Source: an uncultured Eggerthellaceae bacterium
GTDB taxonomy: Bacteria; Actinomycetota; Coriobacteriia; Coriobacteriales; Eggerthellaceae
DNA length: 8,475 bases
Reading direction: 5' to 3'
Assembly: GCA_910588905.1 (NCBI GenBank)
Contig: CAJURZ010000042.1
Location: 1-8,475, forward strand
Positions 1 to 6,162 of this stretch are shown piece by piece (within the stretch, counting starts at the first letter, position 1; every line of letters begins with the position of its first letter). A model generated the notes under the pieces. It saw nothing but the letters and a program-made list of their open reading frames with translations, did no database searches and was not told the origin of the DNA. A program made the position numbers and the translations under genes.

Positions 1-412
1 GCCCTAGCGTGACGAGAATGGCGATGAATCCAACCAGCAGGGCGCCGGGCCAGATGGCCAGGAAGAAGCCGAGCACCGCGCCCATGCCGCCGACCAGGAT
101 CAGGTTTATAAAAGACATGACAAAGGCAATGCAGGTGATGAGCACTATGGCCACCACGACGCACTGCACCAAATACATCAGGAATCCCCGCAGATGCAAG
201 GCGCCGGCGAGCCCGGCTCCCCAGCTAACGGCTGGGAGCAGGTCGCCGAAGGGGTAGGCCACGCAGAAGCTCAGCACGAAGCTCTGCAGAAAGGAGATCG
301 GGGCGAGGGGCTGCTGGATGAGCAGCGGAATGACGATGCTCAGAACGGCGCACATGATGACGCACATGAAGATGTTCATAAGCCGGCCGAAGCCGTTGGG
401 TCCCTTGAACAT
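1..412 (-). CDS. Small integral membrane protein, C-terminus cut by window edge
   Basis: The ATG at 412 is preceded by GAGGA six bases upstream. 137 codons are visible before the window ends, with no stop. The protein is very hydrophobic, with about four predicted membrane segments (residues roughly 11-31, 41-61, 77-103 and 106-135), few charged residues and no signal-peptidase site. The two halves look like an internal duplication: LM-x4-CV recurs at residues 11-18 and 78-85, followed in each half by an aromatic-proline pair (YP at 53-54, WP at 121-122) at nearly equal distance. This two-repeat layout recalls DUF2798-type proteins, but I cannot assign a family. It is the last visible gene of the molybdoenzyme operon, 79 bp after the FKBP gene. 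A role as transporter or membrane partner of the enzyme is only a guess from position. Confidence 0.8.
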   Translation of the reverse strand, partial: MFKGPNGFGRLMNIFMCVIMCAVLSIVIPLLIQQPLAPISFLQSFVLSFCVAYPFGDLLPAVSWGAGLAGALHLRGFLMYLVQCVVVAIVLITCIAFVMSFINLILVGGMGAVLGFFLAIWPGALLVGFIAILVTLG

Positions 413-439
413 GGGTATCCTCGTTTCTGTCAAGTCGGG

Positions 440-470
440 GGCCGGGTCGCCTCAAGCAGGCGGCCCGGCC
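440..470 (-). terminator. GC-rich intercistronic hairpin, possible attenuator
   Basis: Between the FKBP and membrane-protein genes, 13-base arms (440-452 and 458-470) pair around a 5-base loop with one mismatch (447 against 463). The downstream side on the minus strand has no run of T, so it is not a standard Rho-independent terminator. It may be a partial terminator or mRNA-stabilising stem that sets the level of the last gene against the first three. The pairing is seen; the function is inferred. Confidence 0.5.
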
Positions 471-491
471 TCGGCCGAAACCCGAGAGACG

Positions 492-932
492 CTACTCGTC
501 GACGACGTCCACAAGATGGAGCGTGTACATCAGCGTTTTGTCCGCCAAGGGGTGGTTGTAGTCCAGCTTCACATAGTCTTGAGTGGCTTCGACCACACGC
601 ACCGGTAGCACCTGGCGCGAGATGGGGCTGGTCCACCCGAGAACGGAACCGACCTCCAATGTCTCCCCATCCGGCACGTCGGCGCGCATGCGCACCTGGA
701 CGCCAGCAGGATCATGGGTGCCATAGGCCTTCTCCGGCGGCACTACCACGTCGCGGGTCTCCCCTATGGCCATCTCGAACAAGGCATCCTCGATACCACG
801 GGGCACCTCGTTGTAGCCGAGGCGGAACTTGCGAGGCGCGTCGTCGAAGTAGTCCTCGAATGGCTCTTCGCCCTCCACGCCGCCCCGATAGTTCACCAGG
901 GCATAGCGACCAAAACGCTCAACGTCTCTCAT
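492..932 (-). CDS. FKBP-type peptidyl-prolyl cis-trans isomerase, SlyD-like
   Basis: The protein has 146 residues, starting at ATG 932 with GGGAGG seven bases upstream. The layout is that of SlyD: an FKBP half (about residues 9-72, with the VPRGIEDALFEMAIGETRDV core and PPEKAYG), an insert-in-flap chaperone domain (about 73-122) and a return of the FKBP fold in the LDYNHPLADKTLMYTLHLV segment (123-141), which matches the conserved NHPLAGK-L stretch of SlyD. The histidine/cysteine-rich metal-binding tail of E. coli SlyD is absent, and there is no signal peptide, so it is cytoplasmic. Known SlyD proteins combine prolyl isomerisation with chaperoning of metalloenzyme precursors. Placed 13 bp after the ferredoxin gene, it probably helps fold or mature the molybdoenzyme or its iron-sulfur subunit. 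The family is secure; the client is inferred. Confidence 0.9.
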   Translation of the reverse strand: MRDVERFGRYALVNYRGGVEGEEPFEDYFDDAPRKFRLGYNEVPRGIEDALFEMAIGETRDVVVPPEKAYGTHDPAGVQVRMRADVPDGETLEVGSVLGWTSPISRQVLPVRVVEATQDYVKLDYNHPLADKTLMYTLHLVDVVDE

Positions 933-945
933 GGCTGGCCTCCCG

Positions 946-1287
946 CTACTTTTGGGTGGGAACGAACAGGACCTTCTTCATGGAGCCGTCCATCATGGCA
1001 GCCAGCTCCTCCACCGGACCGTAGTGCATGACGTTGGCCAGGCAATGATGCACGCAGATAGGCTCGCGGCCGCGCTCCGTGCGCTCGGCGCACAGATCGC
1101 ACAAATCCGTGGGCACCGGAACCTTGTTCCAGTTGAACCGCTTGGGATCAATCTCCCAGGGACCGTCATCGAAAACGCGGATGCCCCACTTGCCCACCGG
1201 GAAGTCATGCTCCATCTTGCAGGAGACCTCGCAAGACTGGCAGCCGGTGCAGTACTCGTAATCGATCAAAAGCCCGTATGCAGTCAT
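946..1287 (-). CDS. 4Fe-4S ferredoxin-type electron-transfer subunit (DmsB/NrfC-like, short)
   Basis: The protein has 113 residues. The ATG at 1287 lies 2 bp after the molybdoenzyme stop, with a GGTGGAG ribosome site inside the end of that gene. Eight cysteines form two groups: C13-x2-C16-x2-C19-x3-C23, and C63-x2-C66 followed by C78-x3-C82. That is enough for two [4Fe-4S] clusters in the cross-ligated ferredoxin fold. It is much shorter than DmsB/NrfC-type subunits, which have four clusters in about 200 residues, and has no Tat signal or membrane helix. It most likely passes electrons to the catalytic subunit in the cytoplasm from a soluble donor that cannot be identified here. Confidence 0.92.
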   Translation of the reverse strand: MTAYGLLIDYEYCTGCQSCEVSCKMEHDFPVGKWGIRVFDDGPWEIDPKRFNWNKVPVPTDLCDLCAERTERGREPICVHHCLANVMHYGPVEELAAMMDGSMKKVLFVPTQK

Positions 1288-1289
1288 GG

Positions 1290-3692
1290 TTACTCCACCC
1301 TTCCGAACTTCTCTTGGATCATCTGCATGTCCGTGTCGAAGTTCTTATCCGTGGGCTCGATGTTGCAGATGATGGATTTGAACGGCGCGCCGAATCCGAT
1401 CTTGCCCGTGTGGAAGTTCGGGATCAGGTTGTTGATCTGGGAGCGCAGCGTTCCGAACAGATGCGGCGCATCGCCGCTCTCCTCGGGGAACCACCAGCCA
1501 TGCTGGGCCTGGAGCACGCCGGGCTTCACGGCCTGGGTGATCTTCGCCTTCAGGTAGCATTCGCCGATCATGTTGCTGACCTTGCACCACTGGCCATCGG
1601 CAATGCCCAGGCGATGGGCGTCGACGGGATTGATCTCAATCAGCGGATCAGGATTGATCTCGCGCAGGACGGGCACCTGGCGCTCCTCGGAATGGAAGTA
1701 GCAGTAGGTGCGCGCGCCAGTGGTCAGGATGAAGGGATAGAGCTCCTTGTACGCCGGCAGCATGTACTCGGAATCGCTGTAAGGGCTGTAGTGGGGCTCC
1801 TCGTAGTAGGGCAGCGGATCGTCGCCGAACTGGGCGTAGGCGGACGACCACAGCTCGATGCGGCCGGAGGGAGTGGCGAAGCCCAGGGCGCCATCCGGAC
1901 GCATGTGGCCCTTCGCATACTTGAAGTACTCATGGTCGTACTGGTTGACCACAGTAGGAGCCAGCTCGTCGTAGGTGCTCTTACCCAGCCACACGTACTT
2001 CAGGAAGTCCTCGGTGGTGTCGATGCCCATGGCGGCGAACTTCTCAGGCCACAGGCGCTTGCCCATGATGGCGGCGAACTCGGCGTTGCCCAGGCAATCG
2101 CCCACCTTGATGGCCGGATTCTGGAATCCTCGATAGACCGGCGTGGCACCGTAGTTCACGGAAACCACGGTCTCCGCCTCGGCCGTGGTGGCCAGGGGTA
2201 TGAACAGGTCAGCCGCGCACTGGATGGACGGCGTGATGAAGCAATCGAAGCCGAAGCAGAAGTCCAGGGCCTTGGCGCTGGCCTTGATCCAGCGGTCAGG
2301 CTCAGCGGAATCGCAGGCGGCGAAGTTGTTGTTCATGATCATGCCGAAACGCACCGGATAGGGCTTGTCCGTCTCCAGGGCACGCAGGGTCAAGTCGGCA
2401 TGGGAGTTGTTGCAGAAGCCGCAATAGCCGGGATACTCGGCCATGCCGATCATCTTCATGTGGAGCTCATCATCCTCCACGCGCATGAGGGCGCTCATCT
2501 CGGCGTCATCGTTTTCGCCGCCGGTGACCACCGTGCCGGCGCCAGCCACCAGCTGGCCGCCAGGGCGGTCAATGTTGCCAGTGATGGCGGTCAGGGCAAC
2601 GATGACCTGGCCGTTCTGCAGGCCGTTAGTCTTCTGGTCCACGGCCAGACCCCAGGAAATGGTGGCCTGGGCGGCGTTGGCGTACAAGCGGGCCGCACCC
2701 TTGATGTCCTCGGCGTCCACGCCGCAGATCTCGGCCGCCTTCTCCGGAGGCATGGTGGCGCAGCGCTCGGCGAACTGGTCGAAGCCATAGCAGTAGTTCT
2801 CGACGAAATCTTCGTCGTAGAGCTTCTCCTTGCAAATGACGTCGATCATGGCCATGCCCAGGGCGGTATCGGTGCCAGGGCGGATGCGCAGATGATAGTC
2901 AGCCTTGGTGGAAATCCACGTGACGCGGGGATCCACGTCGATCAGCTTCGAGCCGCGCTTCATCATATCGATGATGGAATGGCCGAACAAGCCGTCGGGG
3001 TTGGACGGCAGCGGATCCTTGCCCCACAGCACGATGACCTCGGGCAGGCGATAGGCCGGGTCGTCATAGCGGCCCTCCAGCGTACCAGCGTAGTCAACCT
3101 CGGTATAGGCGATGCCGGAGCAGTAGACGCTAGCGGCCATGCGGGGCAGATAGCAGGCGTAACCAGACTGGGTGTAGCAGTAGTTGGGGGTGTTAAAGAC
3201 CAGCGCCGCCAGGTTGGATCCGGAAGTCACGCCGCCGTCGCGACCGGTGCCGGTATAGACCAGAACGCTCTCGTGGCCATACTTCTTCACCACTTCCCAG
3301 TAGTTCTTCTCGATGATGTCCAGGGCCTCGTCCATGGTGATCTGCTCCCACTTGTCAGCCTGGCCGCGATACTTGCGGTCACGCTTCATGGGATGGATTA
3401 CACGGGAGGCATTGTAGACATAGTCCTTCAAGGCGATGCAGCGCATGCACAGGCGGCCCTGGGTGACCGGATGGTTCTCGTCGCCCTCCACCTTCACCAG
3501 CTTGCCGTTGTCGTCGGTATAGAGCTTCACGCCGCATCCCACGGGGTGGCACCCCGGAGGAGACCAGACGCAGCTGCGGGTTACATGGAGACCAGTGTCT
3601 TCGTCATCAAACTTATAAGGCTTGCCGAGATCATTCACGTCAGATAGCGTGTCCAGCTTGATTGCCGGGGCCGCTGTCGTCTTTGCTCCCAT
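1290..3692 (-). CDS. Molybdopterin-dependent oxidoreductase, DMSO reductase family catalytic subunit (catechol dehydroxylase/acetylene hydratase-like)
   Basis: The protein has 800 residues, from ATG 3692 with AGGTGAGG just upstream. Domains in order: an N-terminal [4Fe-4S] domain with C41, C48, C53 and C82 (spacing x6, x4, x28, wider than the common x2-x3 form); the Mo-bis-MGD core (about 90-600), including GTGRDGG, NPDGLFGHS, DVDPRVT and the GNIDRPGGQ loop near 372-380; and the C-terminal dinucleotide-binding barrel (about 660-780, with LTTGAR, INPVDAHRLGI and QHGWWFPEE). C180 in YACYLPR sits where the protein ligand to molybdenum usually falls. No twin-arginine signal is present, so the enzyme should be cytoplasmic, unlike periplasmic DMSO or nitrate reductases. 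The cysteine cluster and HGWWFPEE resemble gut-actinobacterial catechol dehydroxylases and acetylene hydratase/pyrogallol transhydroxylase, so reductive removal of a ring hydroxyl is a reasonable guess. The family is secure; the substrate is not known. Confidence 0.93.
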   Translation of the reverse strand: MGAKTTAAPAIKLDTLSDVNDLGKPYKFDDEDTGLHVTRSCVWSPPGCHPVGCGVKLYTDDNGKLVKVEGDENHPVTQGRLCMRCIALKDYVYNASRVIHPMKRDRKYRGQADKWEQITMDEALDIIEKNYWEVVKKYGHESVLVYTGTGRDGGVTSGSNLAALVFNTPNYCYTQSGYACYLPRMAASVYCSGIAYTEVDYAGTLEGRYDDPAYRLPEVIVLWGKDPLPSNPDGLFGHSIIDMMKRGSKLIDVDPRVTWISTKADYHLRIRPGTDTALGMAMIDVICKEKLYDEDFVENYCYGFDQFAERCATMPPEKAAEICGVDAEDIKGAARLYANAAQATISWGLAVDQKTNGLQNGQVIVALTAITGNIDRPGGQLVAGAGTVVTGGENDDAEMSALMRVEDDELHMKMIGMAEYPGYCGFCNNSHADLTLRALETDKPYPVRFGMIMNNNFAACDSAEPDRWIKASAKALDFCFGFDCFITPSIQCAADLFIPLATTAEAETVVSVNYGATPVYRGFQNPAIKVGDCLGNAEFAAIMGKRLWPEKFAAMGIDTTEDFLKYVWLGKSTYDELAPTVVNQYDHEYFKYAKGHMRPDGALGFATPSGRIELWSSAYAQFGDDPLPYYEEPHYSPYSDSEYMLPAYKELYPFILTTGARTYCYFHSEERQVPVLREINPDPLIEINPVDAHRLGIADGQWCKVSNMIGECYLKAKITQAVKPGVLQAQHGWWFPEESGDAPHLFGTLRSQINNLIPNFHTGKIGFGAPFKSIICNIEPTDKNFDTDMQMIQEKFGRVE

Positions 3693-3734
3693 TACCTCAC
3701 CTCTTCGTTCCTCTCGTTACGGATCCCCTTTAAG

Positions 3735-3818
3735 CGTGTCGACACGGGGTTAGGCCCATAATGGGTTGTCGAAGGGTTCCTTTTCGAGCGGATGAACGGG
3801 TGAATTACGCTTTCACCC
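3735..3818. promoter_or_regulatory. Upstream control region of the molybdoenzyme operon with three inverted repeats
   Basis: Three perfect inverted repeats lie 43-126 bp ahead of the molybdoenzyme start. They are the palindrome CGTGTCGACACG (3735-3746), CCCAT-A-ATGGG (3755-3765), and GGGTGAA (3798-3804) with TTCACCC (3812-3818) separated by 7 bases. The last has the size of a dimeric regulator operator. Related enzymes in Eggerthellaceae are often controlled by neighbouring LuxR-type regulators, but no regulator gene is visible here. I did not find a convincing -35/-10 pair, so transcription start is not assigned. The repeats are seen; the operator role is inferred. Confidence 0.4.
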
Positions 3819-3849
3819 CCAGAGGATGAGGATAGTGAACTGGTGTTTC

Positions 3850-4701
3850 GCCGTCAGATCCGGGCGGCTATCGGACGATGGGCGGAAACGCCTTGCTCGA
3901 CGGCCCCGATGCCCAAAGGGCAGCGCGTCTCCGAGACGGCACGTAGCGCGAACCCGCCAGGGCGGTCTCGGCATCCCAGGGGCTCATCCTCGATACGGCG
4001 AGCCTGCCGCTCTCGCTTCGCTCTACCATCCCCGCCCAGAACCGGCGATCATGAAATACGGTCGAGGAGGAGGAAGCGCCGACCTTCCGCATGGCAGCCC
4101 CTCCTTCATGCAGGGCCGCGCGAGGAGGGAACAGCGCCGGCGCGCGACCCGCTGCGGCGATGCCGCGATGTCAAGAAAGCCCCTCCAAGAAGCTATTGAT
4201 TTGCCGCAGGAGCTTCCACATTCCTTCTCGTCCTTGCGTCGTCATCCGTCTCTTGCTTGATAGCCTCCGTTATGGTCCCAGTGACAATGTCACCTCCCCC
4301 AACGAATTGACTTACGAGCACTGCATGTGATGTGCAAGTGGCACTGCTCTTGCATCGAAAGTTCTCGAAAGGTGACGTCTTTTTTTGATTGTTCAAACAC
4401 CACCGATAGCCGTCACCGTCAAAACAAACACAGTTAGCACCAATCGCCTCTCCGATAGAGTCTGGTTTTGACTTCCTTTCGAGGCCTGCCTCATGCGGCG
4501 TTAGAACGTCCGGTACTGTTTTCTGTATCTCGACAAGAGCGCGAATCGTGCCGAAGCCGAGGTTTCGGCGGGTCTGAATCCGGCAATTTCTGCTTGAGAG
4601 CTTTTCCCAGTGGCTTACAGCTTTTCCCTAACGGAATGGATGCAAGTTCCGCAGAATTACAAAACATTAGACTAGATAGAAATAGCCTCTGAACTGGCGT
4701 C
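3850..4701. other. Intergenic region without a convincing gene; composition changes near 4170
   Basis: From about 3850 to 4170 the DNA is GC-rich and open in several frames, but the encoded peptides are rich in arginine, proline and serine with no fold or family I recognise. They may be decayed coding sequence, perhaps of a divergent regulator. After about 4170 it becomes more AT-rich and stops are frequent. Short signals: a palindrome GTGACA-A-TGTCAC (4281-4293), a seven-T run at 4380-4386 with no strong stem before it, a six-base stem at 4550-4569, and a 10-bp direct repeat AGCTTTTCCC (4599-4608 and 4619-4628) about 80-100 bp from the putative attachment site. No tRNA or rRNA was seen. Confidence 0.5.
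4599..4628 (+). repeat. Two direct copies of AGCTTTTCCC, 20-bp period
   Basis: Identical 10-mers at 4599-4608 and 4619-4628, about two helical turns apart. They lie on one side of the putative attachment core at 4702-4727, at a distance where integrase arm-type sites can occur. They could equally be a regulator site or chance. Only the repeat itself is seen. Confidence 0.4.
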
Positions 4702-4727
4702 TCACTCCCACTCGATGGTGGGAGTGA
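4702..4727 (-). other. Putative tyrosine-recombinase attachment site (guaA 3'-end type)
   Basis: TCACTCCCAC (4702-4711) and its exact complement GTGGGAGTGA (4718-4727) flank a 6-base spacer, the layout of a tyrosine recombinase core with two inverted binding arms and a short crossover region. On the minus strand the left 18 bases (4719 down to 4702) read ACC ATC GAG TGG GAG TGA, that is TIEWE-stop, the conserved C-terminal end of GMP synthase GuaA. The guaA 3' end is a known integration site for genomic islands. The rest of guaA is not upstream, so this should be the element end distal from the intact gene. On that reading the element lies at higher coordinates and holds the genes from 5062 on. 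No integrase is in the window and no second core copy was seen. Confidence 0.6.
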
Positions 4728-4752
4728 CGGATAGTTGTTCGAACAATGTCAT
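4702..4752 (-). CDS. 16-codon small ORF ending in the GuaA-type tail TIEWE
   Basis: The ORF starts at ATG 4752 and reads MTLFEQLSVTPTIEWE before TGA. A strong ribosome site, GAGGTGAT, lies at 4765-4758 with 5 bases to the ATG, so translation is plausible. The last five codons are the attachment-site copy of the GMP synthase C-terminus; the first eleven resemble nothing I know. It may be an accidental join made by integration, a leader peptide, or the start of an element gene whose reading continues differently when the element is circular. Functional status is unknown. Confidence 0.35.
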   Translation of the reverse strand: MTLFEQLSVTPTIEWE

Positions 4753-5056
4753 GTCGTATCACCTCGTTACAGGATGTCCAGCCAGTGCCGAGCATTTCCA
4801 GTACCGTTTTGAACTCACTCGTTTCGCGATCTCTGGTCTTAGCGTGAGGGAGTAAATCGGAAAACTAGAAAACCTACTGCCTGACCAGCCGAAACTCTCC
4901 GCACACATTATAGTTGAGTTCAACCGTCTATTGCATAGGACGCATTTTTACACCCAGGAATAACGCTGGAGTAAAATTAGGGTATGGATGTAAATCCTCT
5001 ACCTGCGCAAACGTGAAACCAAGAGTTCAAAGTGAGTTCGCGATGAGTTCTACTCT
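4753..5056. other. AT-richer non-coding region with short repeats
   Basis: No ORF of credible length or composition is seen on either strand. The region holds a palindrome GTTGA-GT-TCAAC (4913-4924), and GAGTTC three times at exact 11-bp spacing (5023, 5034, 5045). A reverse-oriented relative, TGAGTTCAAAACGG, lies on the minus strand at 4817-4804. These are compatible with protein-binding sites of an integrated element's end, or with the untranslated region of the kinase-GNAT transcript. No terminator with a T tract was found. Confidence 0.45.
5023..5050 (+). repeat. Triple GAGTTC repeat at 11-bp period
   Basis: GAGTTC occurs at 5023-5028, 5034-5039 and 5045-5050, each exactly 11 bp after the last, so all three face the same side of the helix. 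The spacers differ. It sits just downstream of the kinase-GNAT gene stop. Helically phased copies suggest cooperative protein binding, but no partner is known. Confidence 0.45.
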
Positions 5057-5089
5057 CTACCTTATGAAAGCTGCTTGCTCATAAGGTAG
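5057..5089 (-). terminator. Perfect 11-bp inverted repeat over the stop codon of the kinase-GNAT gene
   Basis: CTACCTTATGA (5057-5067) and its exact complement (5079-5089) enclose an 11-base loop. The stop TAA at 5064-5062 lies within the distal arm. On the transcript this gives a stem-loop at the mRNA 3' end, so it may stabilise the message or act as a terminator. It has no U tract and is AU-rich, so a standard intrinsic terminator is doubtful. A recombination site is an alternative. Confidence 0.45.
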
Positions 5090-6030
5090 TTGACGAGCGA
5101 CACGCCGTCTCTGTCGACGACGTTCTCGCGCTCCACCCCATAGCCCATGCGCTCGAAGAAGGGCCGCGCGGTCACCGAGGCGAAGGTGGAGACGGCCTGC
5201 TTGCCGCTCTTCAGAGCCAAGCGCTCAAGCTCGCAGAGGACGGCCTTCGCGACACCCTGCCCCTGTCGATCCTTGTGCACGAAGAGCATGTCGATGTCGC
5301 CCTCGTCGTCCAGACTGCCGAAGCCGATGAGGATGCCGCACTCCTTGAGACCGACCGTCTGCTGCCCCGAAAGCTTTTCGGCAATTTGCACCAAGCGCCG
5401 TTCGTCTCGGGGCGCCCAGGCGTCGAGCTGCTCGGGGGTGTAGTCCCTGGAGTTGACCGCATGGACTGTGTCGCTGAACAGCTTCGCTGCCGCATCGAGG
5501 TCTTTGCCGGACAAGAAGCAGACCTCCGGTTCTCCAACGTCGTAGCTACCGTCGATGAGGTGGTACCGCAGCCCACGCTGTCGGCACGACACGAGGTTTC
5601 GCTCGTTCTCTTCGATGAGCTCGCCGATGTCCACTTCGCTGGTGACCCGCCGCTCGATCGCATTCTCGAAGCGCGCGACATCGTCACCGTGATCCTCCAG
5701 GTACTGTTTCGACATGATGAGGCAGACGCACTCTATCTGCTCAAGGTAGCCGGGATCGAAGCCGTCTTCCCAATCGAAGGGAATGTAGCATCCCTCGACG
5801 ATGAGGTTCTGCCTGTTCTCGATGGCCGTCTTTATGATCTCCCGGACGATTTCCCACAGGTAAGGGGTGAGCAGGTCGTCGTCCTCGGGCGTAAGCTCTG
5901 TCTGGCCGCTGCGGATGAGCCCCATCTTCAGAAGGTCGATCGAGAGCACGGGATAGCGGTACCGCTCCATGAGCCTCTGCGCCAGGAGGGTCTTGCCCGT
6001 ATGGCTCGCTCCGCCTATGAGGATTACCAT
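5062..6030 (-). CDS. P-loop kinase-like / GNAT acetyltransferase fusion protein
   Basis: The protein has 322 residues. The N-terminal part (1 to about 165) is a P-loop NTPase of the small-molecule or adenylate-kinase-like type: Walker A GASHTGKT at 7-14, a SIDLLKMGLIRSG stretch at 30-42 in the usual substrate-contact region, and strand plus acid in NLIVEGCYIPF (75-85). The C-terminal part (about 168-320) is a GNAT acetyltransferase: DTVHAVNSRDYTPEQLDAW at 187-205 (YafP-like), acetyl-CoA loop RQGQGVA at 255-261, and ARPFFERMGY at 288-297. It is cytoplasmic, and both active sites look intact. ATG 6030 has AGGA about ten bases upstream. A weak TTTACT-N17-TAAGAT promoter (6075-6047) would start the RNA so near the ATG that this AGGA is lost, so I do not rely on it. 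The substrates of both domains are unknown; a resistance or modification role is possible. It is 132 bp downstream of abiEii on the same strand. Confidence 0.85.
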   Translation of the reverse strand: MVILIGGASHTGKTLLAQRLMERYRYPVLSIDLLKMGLIRSGQTELTPEDDDLLTPYLWEIVREIIKTAIENRQNLIVEGCYIPFDWEDGFDPGYLEQIECVCLIMSKQYLEDHGDDVARFENAIERRVTSEVDIGELIEENERNLVSCRQRGLRYHLIDGSYDVGEPEVCFLSGKDLDAAAKLFSDTVHAVNSRDYTPEQLDAWAPRDERRLVQIAEKLSGQQTVGLKECGILIGFGSLDDEGDIDMLFVHKDRQGQGVAKAVLCELERLALKSGKQAVSTFASVTARPFFERMGYGVERENVVDRDGVSLVNYLMSKQLS

Positions 6031-6162
6031 CTTGGTACCGTCCTAAATCTTAAACGGGTTCTTCTTTGGAGTAAACCGGGTGCGGTTCTTCCTGGGCGCA
6101 TGGTGGTAATGTTCGCCGTTTCCGACCGAAATTTGCCATATAGGCTCCGAATCCGCGATCGG

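Noticed and set aside
194..1024. Plus-strand open frame across the FKBP and membrane-protein genes
   Set aside because: It is antisense to two genes with good ribosome sites and family motifs; the translation is low-complexity and arginine/proline-rich.
1278..3647. A 789-codon plus-strand open frame opposite the molybdoenzyme gene
   Set aside because: It is the mirror frame of a high-GC gene. The peptide is an artificial mix rich in Ala, Gly, Val, His and Leu with no family signature, while the minus strand encodes a complete recognisable enzyme.
3826..4260. Plus-strand 144-codon open frame (and a nested one at 3843-4199) in the GC-rich intergenic part
   Set aside because: No ribosome site, no recognisable domain and an Arg/Pro/Ser-rich translation. 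It may be decayed DNA, but not a supportable gene.
4371..4386. T-run as an intrinsic terminator
   Set aside because: Seven T residues follow, but no stable GC stem directly precedes them on this strand.
4468..4692. Plus-strand 74-codon open frame in the AT-richer region
   Set aside because: No family resemblance and no ribosome site; it runs across the direct repeats next to the putative attachment site.
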